Source: Streptomyces atratus
GTDB lineage: Bacteria > Actinomycetota > Actinomycetes > Streptomycetales > Streptomycetaceae
Reading direction: 5' to 3'
DNA length: 64,000 bases
Assembly (NCBI RefSeq): GCF_900119365.1
Contig: NZ_FPJO01000023.1
Coordinates: forward strand, 46,796-110,795
This document shows, piece after piece, positions 17,003-25,430 of the stretch. The number at the start of each line of letters is the position of its first letter. Within the stretch, counting starts at the first letter, position 1. The notes under the pieces were generated by a model. It searched no databases. It was not told the DNA's origin and worked only from the letters and a program-made list of their open reading frames with translations. Position numbers and translations under genes: made by a program.

Positions 17003-17551
17003 CTACCGCCGTACGGAATCCGCGCCGACCCGCGGCACCGGCTCCGTACGCCCCTGCTTCAGAAACCTCTCGGCCCCACCGGCCACGGGCTGCTCGGCGG
17101 CCGGCGCGGGCTTCTCGACGGGCAGCGCCTTGAACACCCACGTCCGGTAGGACCAGAAGCGGAACAGGGTCGCGATGCCGATCCCGAGGATCTTGAAGAC
17201 ATTGCTCTGGACCGGGCTGTCCCAGCCGAAGCCGTACGTCGCCACGTACAGCACATTGGTCTCGATGACCGCGCCCACCGCGGTGAACAGCAGGAACAGC
17301 GTCAGCTCGCGGGTCCGTCCGCTCTTGTCGCGGTCCCGGTACGTCCAGTAGCGGAAGCCCAGGTAGTTGCCGAGGGCGGCGACGACGGTGGCCAGCAGAC
17401 CGGCCCGCACCGTCGGGATGTCCGTGTAGCGCCAGAGCAGGTTGGACACCGCGAGGTTGACCACCAGGCCGACCGCGCCGACCGCGCCGAACTTGGCGAC
17501 TTCCCGGGCCAGCAGCTCCAGCCGCGCCCGCAGTGCGCCCCGTTCGCTCAT
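17003..17551 (-). CDS. GtrA-family membrane protein
   Basis: A 182-residue protein with four predicted transmembrane helices. GtrA signatures include KFGAVGAVGLVVNLAVSN near the start, NYLGFRYWTYRDRD, and FRFWSYRTWVFK near the end. The family moves or supports polyprenyl-phosphate-linked sugars across the membrane for wall or surface glycosylation. The C-terminal 40 residues are a Pro/Ala-rich cytoplasmic tail beyond the family core. It converges on draK with a 24-base gap. Its substrate is unknown. Confidence 0.88.
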   Translation of the reverse strand: MSERGALRARLELLAREVAKFGAVGAVGLVVNLAVSNLLWRYTDIPTVRAGLLATVVAALGNYLGFRYWTYRDRDKSGRTRELTLFLLFTAVGAVIETNVLYVATYGFGWDSPVQSNVFKILGIGIATLFRFWSYRTWVFKALPVEKPAPAAEQPVAGGAERFLKQGRTEPVPRVGADSVRR

Positions 17552-17724
17552 GGTGATCGCTCAGCCCGTCTGTCGGTTACGTCAACCCGGTCATGCTAAC
17601 CAGCCCGTCCACGCGTCGCCCGTGGATGTGGTGAGTGGTGTGGCGGTGCTGTGACACGAGCGCCTGAGCGGGCAGCCGGAGGGCGTCGTCGGGAGCTCCC
17701 CGGGGCGGCGGATACCCTGGAGGA

Positions 17725-18864
17725 GTGACGTTCCCGGTAGTCGGCATGGTCGGTGGCGGTCAGCTCGCCCGAATGACCCACGAGGCGGGCATCCCCCTCG
17801 GCATCAAGTTCAAGCTCCTCAGCGACACCCCCCAGGACTCGGCGGCCCAGGTGGTGAGCGAAGTCGTCGTCGGCGACTATCGCGACCTGGACACGCTGCG
17901 TGCCTTCGCGCGCGGCTGTGACGTGATCACCTTCGATCACGAGCACGTACCGACCGAGCACCTGCGGGCCCTGGAGGCGGACGGCATCCCCGTGCGCCCG
18001 GGACCCGACGCGCTGGTGCACGCCCAGGACAAGGGGGTGATGCGCGCGAAGCTCACCGAGATCGGCGCGCCCTGCCCCCGCCACCGCATCGTGGAGGACC
18101 CGGCCGATGTCGCCGCCTTCGCCGAGGAGACCGGGGGCTTTCCCGTCGTCCTCAAGACGGTCCGCGGCGGCTACGACGGCAAGGGCGTCTGGGTGGTCCG
18201 CTCCGAGGCGGACGCGGCGGAGCCCTTCCGGGCCGGCGTCGCGGTCCTGGCCGAGGAGAAGGTCGACTTCGTACGGGAGCTGGCGGCCAACATCGTCCGC
18301 TCGCCGCACGGCCAGGCCGTCGCCTACCCGGTCGTCGAGTCGATCCAGGTCGACGGGGTCTGCGACACGGTGATCGCCCCGGCCCCCGAGCTGGGCGAGC
18401 GGCTCGCCGGCGAGGCCCAGCAGCTGGCCCTGCGCATCGCCTCCGAGCTCGGTGTCGTCGGCCACCTCGCGGTCGAACTCTTCGAGACCCGTGACGGGCG
18501 CGTCCTCGTCAACGAGCTGGCCATGCGCCCGCACAACTCCGGCCACTGGACGCAGGACGGCGCGATCACCTCGCAGTTCGCCAACCACGTCCGCGCCGTG
18601 CTCGACCTGCCGCTCGGCGACCCGCGCCCGCGCGCCACCTGGACGGTCATGTCCAACGTCCTCGGCGGCGACTTCCCGGACATGTACCAGGCGTACCTGC
18701 ACTGCATGGCCCGCGACCCCCAGCTCAAGATCCACATGTACGGCAAGGACGTGAAGCCCGGCCGCAAGGTCGGACACGTCAACACCTACGGCGACGACCT
18801 GGCGGACGTGCGGGAGCGCGCCCGGCACGCGGCCGACTACCTGCGAGGAACGATCACCGAATGA
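17725..18864 (+). CDS. purK: N5-carboxyaminoimidazole ribonucleotide synthase
   Basis: ATP-grasp enzyme of purine biosynthesis: converts aminoimidazole ribonucleotide, bicarbonate and ATP to N5-CAIR. The 379-residue length is normal. GMVGGGQLARMTHEAG is the N-terminal nucleotide-fold motif; VLKTVRGGYDGKGVW is the ATP-grasp lysine/glycine loop; ELAMRPHNSGHWT is the late metal/ATP motif. The GTG at 17725 has GGAGG almost touching it, so the exact start is slightly uncertain (ATG 17746 is the alternative). It overlaps purE by four bases (ATGA), so the two consecutive enzymes are co-translated. Confidence 0.96.
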   Translation: MTFPVVGMVGGGQLARMTHEAGIPLGIKFKLLSDTPQDSAAQVVSEVVVGDYRDLDTLRAFARGCDVITFDHEHVPTEHLRALEADGIPVRPGPDALVHAQDKGVMRAKLTEIGAPCPRHRIVEDPADVAAFAEETGGFPVVLKTVRGGYDGKGVWVVRSEADAAEPFRAGVAVLAEEKVDFVRELAANIVRSPHGQAVAYPVVESIQVDGVCDTVIAPAPELGERLAGEAQQLALRIASELGVVGHLAVELFETRDGRVLVNELAMRPHNSGHWTQDGAITSQFANHVRAVLDLPLGDPRPRATWTVMSNVLGGDFPDMYQAYLHCMARDPQLKIHMYGKDVKPGRKVGHVNTYGDDLADVRERARHAADYLRGTITE

Positions 18865-19400
18865 CTTCCCCCGGCACCGCCGCGCCGCTCGTCGGCATCG
18901 TCATGGGCTCGGACTCCGACTGGCCCGTCATGGAAGCGGCGGCCAAGGCCCTCGACGAGTTCGAGGTCCCGTACGAGATCGACGTCGTCTCCGCCCACCG
19001 CATGCCGCGCGAGATGATCGCGTACGGCGAGCACGCGGCGGACCGCGGCCTCAAGGCGATCATCGCGGGCGCGGGTGGCGCAGCCCACCTGCCCGGCATG
19101 CTCGCCTCCGTCACCCCGCTGCCCGTCATCGGTGTGCCGGTCCCGCTGAAGTACCTCGACGGCATGGACAGCCTGCTCTCCATCGTGCAGATGCCCGCCG
19201 GTGTGCCGGTCGCGACCGTCTCGGTCGGCGGCGCGCGCAACGCGGGCCTGCTCGCCGCCCGCATCCTCGCCGCCCACGACGGCGAACTGCTGGCCCGGAT
19301 GCGGGAGTTCCAGCAGGAGCTGAACGACCAGGCGACGGAGAAGGGCAAGCGGCTCCGCAGCAAGGTCCAGGGCGCCGACTCCTTCGGCTTCGGGAAGTAG
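18861..19400 (+). CDS. purE: N5-carboxyaminoimidazole ribonucleotide mutase
   Basis: Class I PurE: moves the carboxyl group of N5-CAIR to C4 to form CAIR, the step after PurK. The 179-residue protein has GIVMGSDSDWPVM (substrate phosphate loop) and catalytic H46 in SAHRMP. AGAGGAAHLPGM and GVPVPLKYLDGMDSLLS complete the active site. The start overlaps the purK stop. A membrane dipeptidase gene begins 6 bases after its stop and may be cotranscribed. Confidence 0.97.
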   Translation: MTSPGTAAPLVGIVMGSDSDWPVMEAAAKALDEFEVPYEIDVVSAHRMPREMIAYGEHAADRGLKAIIAGAGGAAHLPGMLASVTPLPVIGVPVPLKYLDGMDSLLSIVQMPAGVPVATVSVGGARNAGLLAARILAAHDGELLARMREFQQELNDQATEKGKRLRSKVQGADSFGFGK

Positions 19401-19406
19401 GCGACG

Positions 19407-20600
19407 GTGGCGCAGCTGGAGCGTGCGAGGGAACTCCTCGCCGAGTACCCCGTCGTCGACGGGCACAACGACCTGCCGTGGGCGCTGCGCGAACAGGTCG
19501 GCTACGACCTCGACGCCCGCGACATCGCCACCGACCAGTCCGGCCATCTGCACACCGACATCCCCCGGCTGCGCGCGGGCGGCGTCGGCGCCCAGTTCTG
19601 GTCCGTCTACGTACGGACCGACATGGCGGGCGACGAAGCCGTCAGCGCCACCCTGGAACAGATCGACGTGGTCGCCGAGCTGATCGGCCGCTACCCCGCC
19701 GACCTGCGGCGCGCGCTGACCGCCGACGACATGGAGGCGGCCCGCGCCGAGGGCCGTATCGCCTCCCTGATGGGCGCCGAGGGCGGCCACTCCATCAACA
19801 ACTCGCTGGGCACCCTGCGCGCCCTGCACACCCTGGGCGTCCGCTACATGACGCTCACGCACAACGACAACATCGCCTGGGCGGACTCGGCGACCGACGA
19901 GCCCGGCGTCGGCGGCCTCTCGCCGTTCGGCCACGAGGTCGTACGGGAGATGAACCGCACCGGCATGCTGGTCGACCTCTCCCACGTGGCGGCCACCACG
20001 ATGCGCGACGCGCTCGACACCTCCACGGCGCCGGTCATCTTCTCGCACTCCTCGTCGCGGGCGATCTGCGACCATCCGCGCAACATCCCCGACGACGTCC
20101 TCGGCCGGCTCCCCGCCAACGGCGGCATCGCCATGGCGACCTTCGTACCGAAGTTCGTCCTGCCGGAGGCGGTCGCCTGGACCCGGGCCGCGGACGAGAA
20201 CCTGCGCGCGCACGGTCTGCACCACCTCGACACCACCGCGCAGGCCATGAAGATCCACGCCTCCTTCGAGGCGGCCAACCCGCGCCCGATGGCCACCGTG
20301 GCGACCATCGCCGACCACCTCGACCACATGCGCGAGGTCGCGGGCATCGACCACATCGGCATCGGCGGCGACTACGACGGAACGGCCTTTCTCCCTCAGG
20401 GCCTCCAGGACGTCGCCGGTTACCCGAACCTGATCGCGGAGCTGCTCGGCCGCGGCTGGTCCACCGCCGATCTCGCCAAGCTCACCTGGCAGAACGCCGT
20501 ACGGGTGCTGCGCGACGCCGAGGCCGTCGCGCGCGAGCTGCGCACCCGCCGCGGCCCGTCGCACGCCACGATCGAGCAGCTGGACGGCCGGACCGGCTGA
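19407..20600 (+). CDS. M19-family membrane dipeptidase (renal dipeptidase type)
   Basis: Zinc-dependent dipeptidase of the amidohydrolase fold that hydrolyses dipeptides, including D-amino-acid-containing ones. H20 and D22 in VDGHNDLPW are the first zinc ligands and E125 in MGAEGGHS the bridging one. IFSHSSSRAICDHPRN and HIGIGGDYDG supply the remaining His and Asp residues. GTG 19407 gives 397 residues, typical of bacterial members. No signal peptide or transmembrane helix is evident, so the protein is probably cytoplasmic. It follows purE closely and is ended by the hairpin at 20621-20650. Confidence 0.93.
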   Translation: MAQLERARELLAEYPVVDGHNDLPWALREQVGYDLDARDIATDQSGHLHTDIPRLRAGGVGAQFWSVYVRTDMAGDEAVSATLEQIDVVAELIGRYPADLRRALTADDMEAARAEGRIASLMGAEGGHSINNSLGTLRALHTLGVRYMTLTHNDNIAWADSATDEPGVGGLSPFGHEVVREMNRTGMLVDLSHVAATTMRDALDTSTAPVIFSHSSSRAICDHPRNIPDDVLGRLPANGGIAMATFVPKFVLPEAVAWTRAADENLRAHGLHHLDTTAQAMKIHASFEAANPRPMATVATIADHLDHMREVAGIDHIGIGGDYDGTAFLPQGLQDVAGYPNLIAELLGRGWSTADLAKLTWQNAVRVLRDAEAVARELRTRRGPSHATIEQLDGRTG

Positions 20601-20620
20601 CCCGGTCCCGTCACGTCATG

Positions 20621-20650
20621 TGTGGGGGCGCCCTCCGGGGCGCCCCCACA
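20621..20650. terminator. Bidirectional terminator between the dipeptidase and VOC genes
   Basis: A perfect 13-bp stem (TGTGGGGGCGCCC, 20621-20633, with 20638-20650) and a TCCG loop between two convergent genes. Confidence 0.85.
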
Positions 20651-20659
20651 CGTCGTCCA

Positions 20660-21022
20660 CTACCCCGCGCAGAGGCAGAACGGGTGCCCCGCCGGGTCCG
20701 CGTACACCCGGAAGCTCCGCTCCCGGTCCTCCGCCTCCAGCACGGTCGCGCCCAGCGCGAGCGCCTCCTTCTCCGCCGCGTCCAGATCCGCCACGGTCAG
20801 ATCCAGGTGGACCTGCTGCGATGCGTCCGCGCTCGGCCACCGCGGCGGTACGTAACCGGGTGCGGCCTGGAACGCGAGGAGCGTGCCCCCGACTCCGGTC
20901 AGCTCCACCCAGTCCTCCCCGCCGGGCACGATCTCTCCGCCGAGCAGCCCCGCGTAGAAACCGGCGAGCGCGGCCGGGTCGGGGCAGTCCAGAACGACCG
21001 ATCCCAGGGTGGCGACAGCCAT
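20660..21022 (-). CDS. VOC-superfamily (glyoxalase-like) protein
   Basis: A 120-residue protein of the vicinal-oxygen-chelate fold, with two beta-alpha-beta-beta-beta units. LGSVVLDCPDPAALAGFYAG at the N-terminus and VYADPAGHPFCLC at the C-terminus are characteristic; metal-site candidates are in HLDLTV and the last repeat. Such proteins include glyoxalases, dioxygenases and drug-binding resistance proteins; the activity cannot be told here. ATG 21022 has a GAGGAGG site. It diverges from the CGNR regulator gene across a 131-base region with a perfect palindrome, suggesting it is a regulatory target. Confidence 0.85.
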   Translation of the reverse strand: MAVATLGSVVLDCPDPAALAGFYAGLLGGEIVPGGEDWVELTGVGGTLLAFQAAPGYVPPRWPSADASQQVHLDLTVADLDAAEKEALALGATVLEAEDRERSFRVYADPAGHPFCLCAG

Positions 21023-21055
21023 GACAATTCCTCCTCGGGCAGATGGATGCACTGG

Positions 21056-21086
21056 GGTTACCTGTAAACGCCTTCAACAGGTAACC
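21056..21086. promoter_or_regulatory. Perfect inverted repeat (candidate operator) between the VOC and CGNR genes
   Basis: GGTTACCTGT (21056-21065) and ACAGGTAACC (21077-21086) are exact inverted copies with centres 21 bases apart, two helical turns. A second, weaker pair, CGTTACT (21086-21092) and AGTAACG (21111-21117), lies next to it. Position between divergent genes suggests a binding site, plausibly for the CGNR protein. Confidence 0.6.
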
Positions 21087-21153
21087 GTTACTGCATGCTG
21101 CCGCAAAGGAAGTAACGTCGCAACCATGAGGTCGCAATCGTGAGGTCGCAGTC

Positions 21154-21663
21154 ATGAGTGAGAAGGAACCCGCGCCCGGCGCACTCGCCCTGATCGAGGC
21201 GCTGGTCAACACGCTGGACGTCGAGACGGGCGCGGACACTCTCGGCACGGCGGACGGACGCGCCGCCTTCGGCCTCACCGAACCCGAGGTCCCGGACGCG
21301 CGCGAACTGCGCGAGGCGCTCCGTACCGCCTGCCTCGCCCACGCCGGCCACCGCTCGCCGGACGACGCCGCGGCCACGCTCGACCGGCTCCTCGCCGAGG
21401 CGCCCCTGCGCGTCACCGTGGACGCGGCGGGCGCCGCCGCACTGCGCCCCGTCACCGAACCGGCCGGGCTGACCGCACGCGTGGCGTCGGCCATCGCCAC
21501 CGCGGCGGCCGAGGGCACCTGGGCCCGGCTCAAGGCCTGCGAGGCGGAGGACTGCCGCTGGGCCTACTACGACCGCAGCCCGGCGGGGCGCCGCCGCTGG
21601 TGCTCCATGTCGGTGTGCGGCGCCCGCGCCAAAATGCGCACCTACCGCGCGAAGCGCGGCTGA
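21154..21663 (+). CDS. CGNR zinc-finger (ABATE domain) putative regulator
   Basis: The 169-residue protein has an N-terminal helical ABATE-like region (about 1-120). Its C-terminal zinc finger contains KACEAEDCRWAYYDRS and RRWCSMSVCGARAKMRTYR. The four Cys would bind zinc. The family's CGNR tetrad appears as CGAR. Such proteins are thought to act as stress-linked transcription factors. Upstream, the phrase GAGGTCGCA recurs (21127 and 21140) just before the start. It converges on the UDP-sugar dehydrogenase with only 23 bases between stops. Confidence 0.85.
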   Translation: MSEKEPAPGALALIEALVNTLDVETGADTLGTADGRAAFGLTEPEVPDARELREALRTACLAHAGHRSPDDAAATLDRLLAEAPLRVTVDAAGAAALRPVTEPAGLTARVASAIATAAAEGTWARLKACEAEDCRWAYYDRSPAGRRRWCSMSVCGARAKMRTYRAKRG

Positions 21664-21686
21664 GGGCTGAGGGTCTTCTTCCCGGC

Positions 21687-23030
21687 TCAGGCCGTCGGAC
21701 GGCCCATCGCCCGGTACGTCCAGCCGGCCCCGCGCCACAGCTCGCTGTCGAGCGCGTTGCGGCCGTCCAGGATGATCCGGCGGTACGCGGCCTCGCCGAG
21801 CGCCGCCGGGTCCAGTTCGCGGAACTCGCGCCACTCCGTCAGATGCAGCACCACATCGGCACCGCGCACCGCGTCCAGCGCCGTGTCCGCGTAACCGAGG
21901 GTCGGGAAGAGCCGCCGGGCGTTGTCCATGCCCTTGGGGTCGAAGACCGTGACCTGGCCGCCCTGCAGATGGATCTGCCCGGCCACGTTCAGCGCCGGCG
22001 AGTCCCGTACGTCGTCCGAGTCCGGCTTGAACGTCGCGCCCAGCACCGCCACCCGCTTGCCGAGGAAGGAATCGCCGCCCACGGCCTCCCGGGCCAGTTC
22101 CACCATGTGGCCGCGGCGCCGCATGTTGATCGAGTCGACCTCGCGCAGGAAGGTCAGCGCCTGGTCCGCGCCCAGCTCACCGGCGCGCGCCATGAAGGCC
22201 CGGATGTCCTTCGGCAGGCAGCCGCCGCCGAAGCCGATGCCGGCCCGCAGGAACTTTGAGCCGATCCGCTCGTCGTGCCCGATCGCCTCGGCCAGCTTCT
22301 TCACATCGCCGTCGGCGGCCTCGCAGACCTCCGCCATGGCGTTGATGAACGAGATCTTCGTGGCCAGGAAGGAGTTGGCCGCGGTCTTCACCAGCTCGGC
22401 GGTCGGGAAGTCCGTCACCACGAACGGCGACCCCTCGGCGACCGGCACCGTGTACACCTCGCGCAGCAGCTTCTCGGCCCGCTCGCTCGCCACCCCGACG
22501 ACGATCCGGTCCGGGTGCAGGGTGTCGTTCACGGCGAAGCCCTCGCGCAGGAACTCCGGGTTCCAGGCAAGCTCCGCGTCGGCGCCCACCGGTGCCAGCT
22601 CCGCCAGCCGCGCCGCGAGCCGGGCCGCCGAGCCCACCGGCACGGTCGACTTCCCGACGACCAGCGCGGGACGGGTCAGGTGGGGCGCCAGCGACTCGAA
22701 CGCGGCGTCCACGTAACTCATGTCGCAGGCGTACTCACCATGCTTCTGCGGAGTGTTCACACAGACGAAGTGCACATCGCCGAAGGCCGCCACCTCCTCC
22801 GGAGAGGTGGTGAACCGCAGCCGTCCCGTGGACCCCTCGATGCCCTCGACGTGCTTGCTCAGCAGCTCCTCCAGGCCCGGTTCGTACATCGGGACCCGGC
22901 CGGCACTCAGCATCTCGACCTTCTCGGGCACGACATCGAGGCCGAGCACCTCGAAGCCCAGTTCCGCCATGGCCGCGGCGTGGGTGGCGCCGAGGTAGCC
23001 GGTGCCGATCACAGTGATCCTGAGGGCCAT
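21687..23030 (-). CDS. UDP-glucose/GDP-mannose dehydrogenase family protein
   Basis: NAD+-dependent enzyme that oxidises a nucleotide sugar (most often UDP-glucose to UDP-glucuronate) for polysaccharide synthesis. The 447-residue protein has an N-terminal Rossmann motif (GTGYLGATHAAAMAELG), a middle domain with catalytic C271 in GFGGGCLPKD, and a C-terminal domain with VLGATFKPDSDDVRDSPAL. ATG 23030 is supported by GGAGC a few bases upstream; the longer frame lacks a start signal. Substrate preference is not decidable here. It could feed the glycosyltransferases encoded elsewhere in the window. Confidence 0.93.
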   Translation of the reverse strand: MALRITVIGTGYLGATHAAAMAELGFEVLGLDVVPEKVEMLSAGRVPMYEPGLEELLSKHVEGIEGSTGRLRFTTSPEEVAAFGDVHFVCVNTPQKHGEYACDMSYVDAAFESLAPHLTRPALVVGKSTVPVGSAARLAARLAELAPVGADAELAWNPEFLREGFAVNDTLHPDRIVVGVASERAEKLLREVYTVPVAEGSPFVVTDFPTAELVKTAANSFLATKISFINAMAEVCEAADGDVKKLAEAIGHDERIGSKFLRAGIGFGGGCLPKDIRAFMARAGELGADQALTFLREVDSINMRRRGHMVELAREAVGGDSFLGKRVAVLGATFKPDSDDVRDSPALNVAGQIHLQGGQVTVFDPKGMDNARRLFPTLGYADTALDAVRGADVVLHLTEWREFRELDPAALGEAAYRRIILDGRNALDSELWRGAGWTYRAMGRPTA

Positions 23031-23224
23031 GAAGTGCTCCTGTGAGATGCGGACAGACGTGCGGTGAACGAGCATAGTCGTGCCCCCGAAGACCTGGTTT
23101 TCCGCCCGTCCGCACAGCTTGCCCACCCCTTCCCCGCCCCCTTTCCCCCCTTTTCGCCCACCCCTGTCGTGAAGCTCACGCGGGCATTGCGTAGGCCATC
23201 TCGGGAGCCGCGCTCTAAAATTGG

Positions 23225-23242
23225 GTTACTTAACGGTAGTTA
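23225..23242. promoter_or_regulatory. GTTA/TAAC palindromic site upstream of the acyl-CoA dehydrogenase
   Basis: GTTACTTAACGGTAGTTA contains GTTA-N2-TAAC-N4-GTTA, two overlapping short inverted repeats just 13 bases before the GTG. Such AT-rich palindromes in otherwise GC-rich DNA are typical of TetR or GntR operators of fatty-acid genes, but they are short. Low to moderate support. Confidence 0.35.
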
Positions 23243-23254
23243 GCGTCTTGGGGA

Positions 23255-24421
23255 GTGAGCGTCTTGGCGGGTTCGACCGATTTCGACCTGTACCGTCCGG
23301 CCGAGGAGCACGAGATGCTCCGGGAGACGGTGCGTGCGCTCGCCGAGGCGAAGATCGCCCCGCACGCGGCGGCGGTCGACGAGGAGGCGCGCTTCCCGCA
23401 GGAGGCGCTGGACGCCCTGACCGCGGCGGACCTGCACGCGGTGCACGTACCCGAGGAGTACGGCGGCGCGGGCGCCGACGCCCTCGCCACGGTCATCGTG
23501 ATCGAGGAGGTGGCCCGTGTCTGCGCCTCCTCCTCCCTCATCCCCGCCGTGAACAAGCTCGGCTCCCTCCCGGTGATCCTCTCCGGCTCCGAGGACCTGA
23601 AGAAGAAGTACCTGGGCCCGCTGGCCAAGGGCGACGGCATGTTCTCGTACTGCCTCTCCGAGCCCGACGCGGGTTCCGACGCGGCAGGTATGAAGACCCG
23701 GGCCGTGCGCGACGGCGACTTCTGGGTGCTCAACGGCGTGAAGCGCTGGATCACCAACGCGGGCGTCTCCGAGTACTACACGGTCATGGCCGTCACCGAC
23801 CCGACCAAGCGCTCCAAGGGCATCTCGGCCTTCGTCGTCGAGAAGTCGGACGAGGGCGTCTCCTTCGGCGCCCCGGAGAAGAAGCTCGGCATCAAGGGCT
23901 CCCCGACCCGCGAGGTCTACTTCGACAACGTCCGCATCCCCGCCGACCGCATGATCGGCGAGGAGGGCACCGGCTTCGCCACCGCGATGAAGACCCTGGA
24001 CCACACCCGCATCACCATCGCGGCCCAGGCCCTCGGCATCGCCCAGGGCGCCCTCGACTACGCCAAGGGCTACGTCCAGGAGCGCAAGCAGTTCGGCAAG
24101 CCGATCGCCGACTTCCAGGGCATCCAGTTCATGCTCGCCGACATGGCCATGAAGCTGGAGGCGGCCCGCCAGCTCACCTACTCGGCCGCCGCCAAGTCCG
24201 AGCGTCTCGACGGCGACCTCACCTTCTTCGGCGCCGCGGCCAAGTGCTTCGCCTCCGACGTCGCCATGGAGATCACCACGGACGCGGTCCAGCTGCTCGG
24301 CGGCTACGGCTACACACGGGACTACCCGGTGGAGCGGATGATGCGCGACGCGAAGATCACCCAGATCTACGAGGGCACGAACCAGGTCCAGCGCATCGTG
24401 ATGGCGAGGAACCTGCCGTAG
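23255..24421 (+). CDS. Acyl-CoA dehydrogenase
   Basis: A 388-residue FAD flavoprotein of the acyl-CoA dehydrogenase family, catalysing alpha,beta-desaturation of acyl-CoA in fatty-acid or branched-chain amino-acid breakdown. YCLSEPDAGSDAAGMKTRA is the first signature and KRWITNAG follows. QLLGGYGYTRDYPVERMMRD is the second signature. The catalytic base is the Glu of QIYEGTNQVQRIVMARNL. GTG 23255 lies directly after GGGAG; TTG 23264 is better spaced from it, so the start may be three codons later. A palindromic site lies just upstream. No electron-transfer flavoprotein gene is nearby. Confidence 0.93.
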   Translation: MSVLAGSTDFDLYRPAEEHEMLRETVRALAEAKIAPHAAAVDEEARFPQEALDALTAADLHAVHVPEEYGGAGADALATVIVIEEVARVCASSSLIPAVNKLGSLPVILSGSEDLKKKYLGPLAKGDGMFSYCLSEPDAGSDAAGMKTRAVRDGDFWVLNGVKRWITNAGVSEYYTVMAVTDPTKRSKGISAFVVEKSDEGVSFGAPEKKLGIKGSPTREVYFDNVRIPADRMIGEEGTGFATAMKTLDHTRITIAAQALGIAQGALDYAKGYVQERKQFGKPIADFQGIQFMLADMAMKLEAARQLTYSAAAKSERLDGDLTFFGAAAKCFASDVAMEITTDAVQLLGGYGYTRDYPVERMMRDAKITQIYEGTNQVQRIVMARNLP

Positions 24422-24439
24422 CGGTTGTTGCTTCGGTGT

Positions 24440-24469
24440 CCGGCCCCCGACACACGCGTCGGGGGCCGG
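24440..24469. terminator. Terminator after the acyl-CoA dehydrogenase
   Basis: A perfect 12-bp stem (CCGGCCCCCGAC, 24440-24451, with 24458-24469), followed by TCGTTTGT. It marks the border between the conserved region on the left and the accessory insert on the right. Confidence 0.85.
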
Positions 24470-24501
24470 TCGTTTGTCCGGGCGGGGAGGCAGGAGCTGG
24501 A

Positions 24502-25398
24502 TCACTCCCCGGCGAAGACCTCCTCGACGGAGGCGGCGGTGGCGGCGCGGTTGAGCCACACGTGCAGGAGCTGGGGGTCATTGCAGTTGTCGATCTTCTC
24601 GCGGATCTCGTCGGTGATGGTGATACCGCGTGCTTCGAGGACCAGCCGCAGGCTTTCTGCACGGCCTTGTGTACGGCCTTGTGCTCGGCCTTGGGCTCGG
24701 CCTTCGTCCCGGATTTCCTCCGACATGAAGGACTTGTAGAAAGAGAGGTCCACGGCCACCAGGTTCCTCCACTGTTGTGCGGCCGGGCGGTTGCCCAGGC
24801 CCTGTGCGGTGAGTTCGACGATGGGGTCGGCGATTGCTTCCGGCGTGTCCCGCAGCGCGGCGGACAGGGTTTTCAGTATGGCACCGACGTCCGGATTGTC
24901 GGCGTGTGTGATGGCGGCCAGGGTGGCGAGCGCGAGGTCTTTGCGGGCTTCGGCCACGTCCGTGATCACCGGCATGTTGTGCGGTCCCGCGACGAGGGGG
25001 TTCAGGGCGAGGGTCTGCCATTGACGGATGCCGATGGCGATGGGTCGCGCGGCCCATTCGGCGGTTGCGCGGTCCTGGCAGACGACCAGTAACAGGACGG
25101 GCAGCCCGTACCTGTTGTGGAGATAGCTGACGTAGTACGGCCAGCTGGCGGTCTTGCGCGGGTCCTTCTTTGCCTGGGCCTCGATGGCGAGGACGAAGGG
25201 CCCGTCGTGCTCTGTTTCGATGCGCAGGAGGGTGTCCACCCGGCGTTCGACGGGACGGGCTTCGGTGAGGTCGGTGGGCAGCGCGGTGGCCGAGGTGGGT
25301 GGTGGGATGTCGACCCCGAGCACTTCGGAGACGCGGGAGAAGAGGTCGGGGTACTGCTGGAAGATGCGGTGCATTGCTTCGTGGGGCGAGCTGACCAT
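24502..25398 (-). CDS. Rpn/PD-(D/E)XK-nuclease-like protein with a GRAQ repeat tail
   Basis: A 298-residue protein resembling Rpn-type (transposase_31/DUF4351-like) nucleases. A probable PD-(D/E)XK core is DTLLRIE, then FVLAIEAQAKKD (E-x-Q-x-K), followed by WPYYVSYLHNRYGLPVLLLV. The C-terminal part has EEIRDEGRAQGRAQGRTQGR, a helical repeat common in these proteins, then a bundle ending VEEVFAGE. ATG 25398 was chosen where homology-like sequence begins; the frame continues upstream only as the antiphase of the HTH gene. Rpn proteins promote recombination or have DNase activity. It lies in the accessory insert. Confidence 0.72.
   Translation of the reverse strand: MVSSPHEAMHRIFQQYPDLFSRVSEVLGVDIPPPTSATALPTDLTEARPVERRVDTLLRIETEHDGPFVLAIEAQAKKDPRKTASWPYYVSYLHNRYGLPVLLLVVCQDRATAEWAARPIAIGIRQWQTLALNPLVAGPHNMPVITDVAEARKDLALATLAAITHADNPDVGAILKTLSAALRDTPEAIADPIVELTAQGLGNRPAAQQWRNLVAVDLSFYKSFMSEEIRDEGRAQGRAQGRTQGRAESLRLVLEARGITITDEIREKIDNCNDPQLLHVWLNRAATAASVEEVFAGE
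24661..24708 (-). repeat. Four 12-bp tandem repeats inside the Rpn-like gene
   Basis: Units ACGGCCTTGTGT, ACGGCCTTGTGC, TCGGCCTTGGGC and TCGGCCTTCGTC follow each other and encode the GRAQ/GRTQ repeats. Because the unit is a multiple of three, copy-number change would alter length without breaking the frame. Confidence 0.85.
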
Positions 25399-25430
25399 GC
25401 AGATCCGTTCGGGTTGTGGTGATGTTCCGG

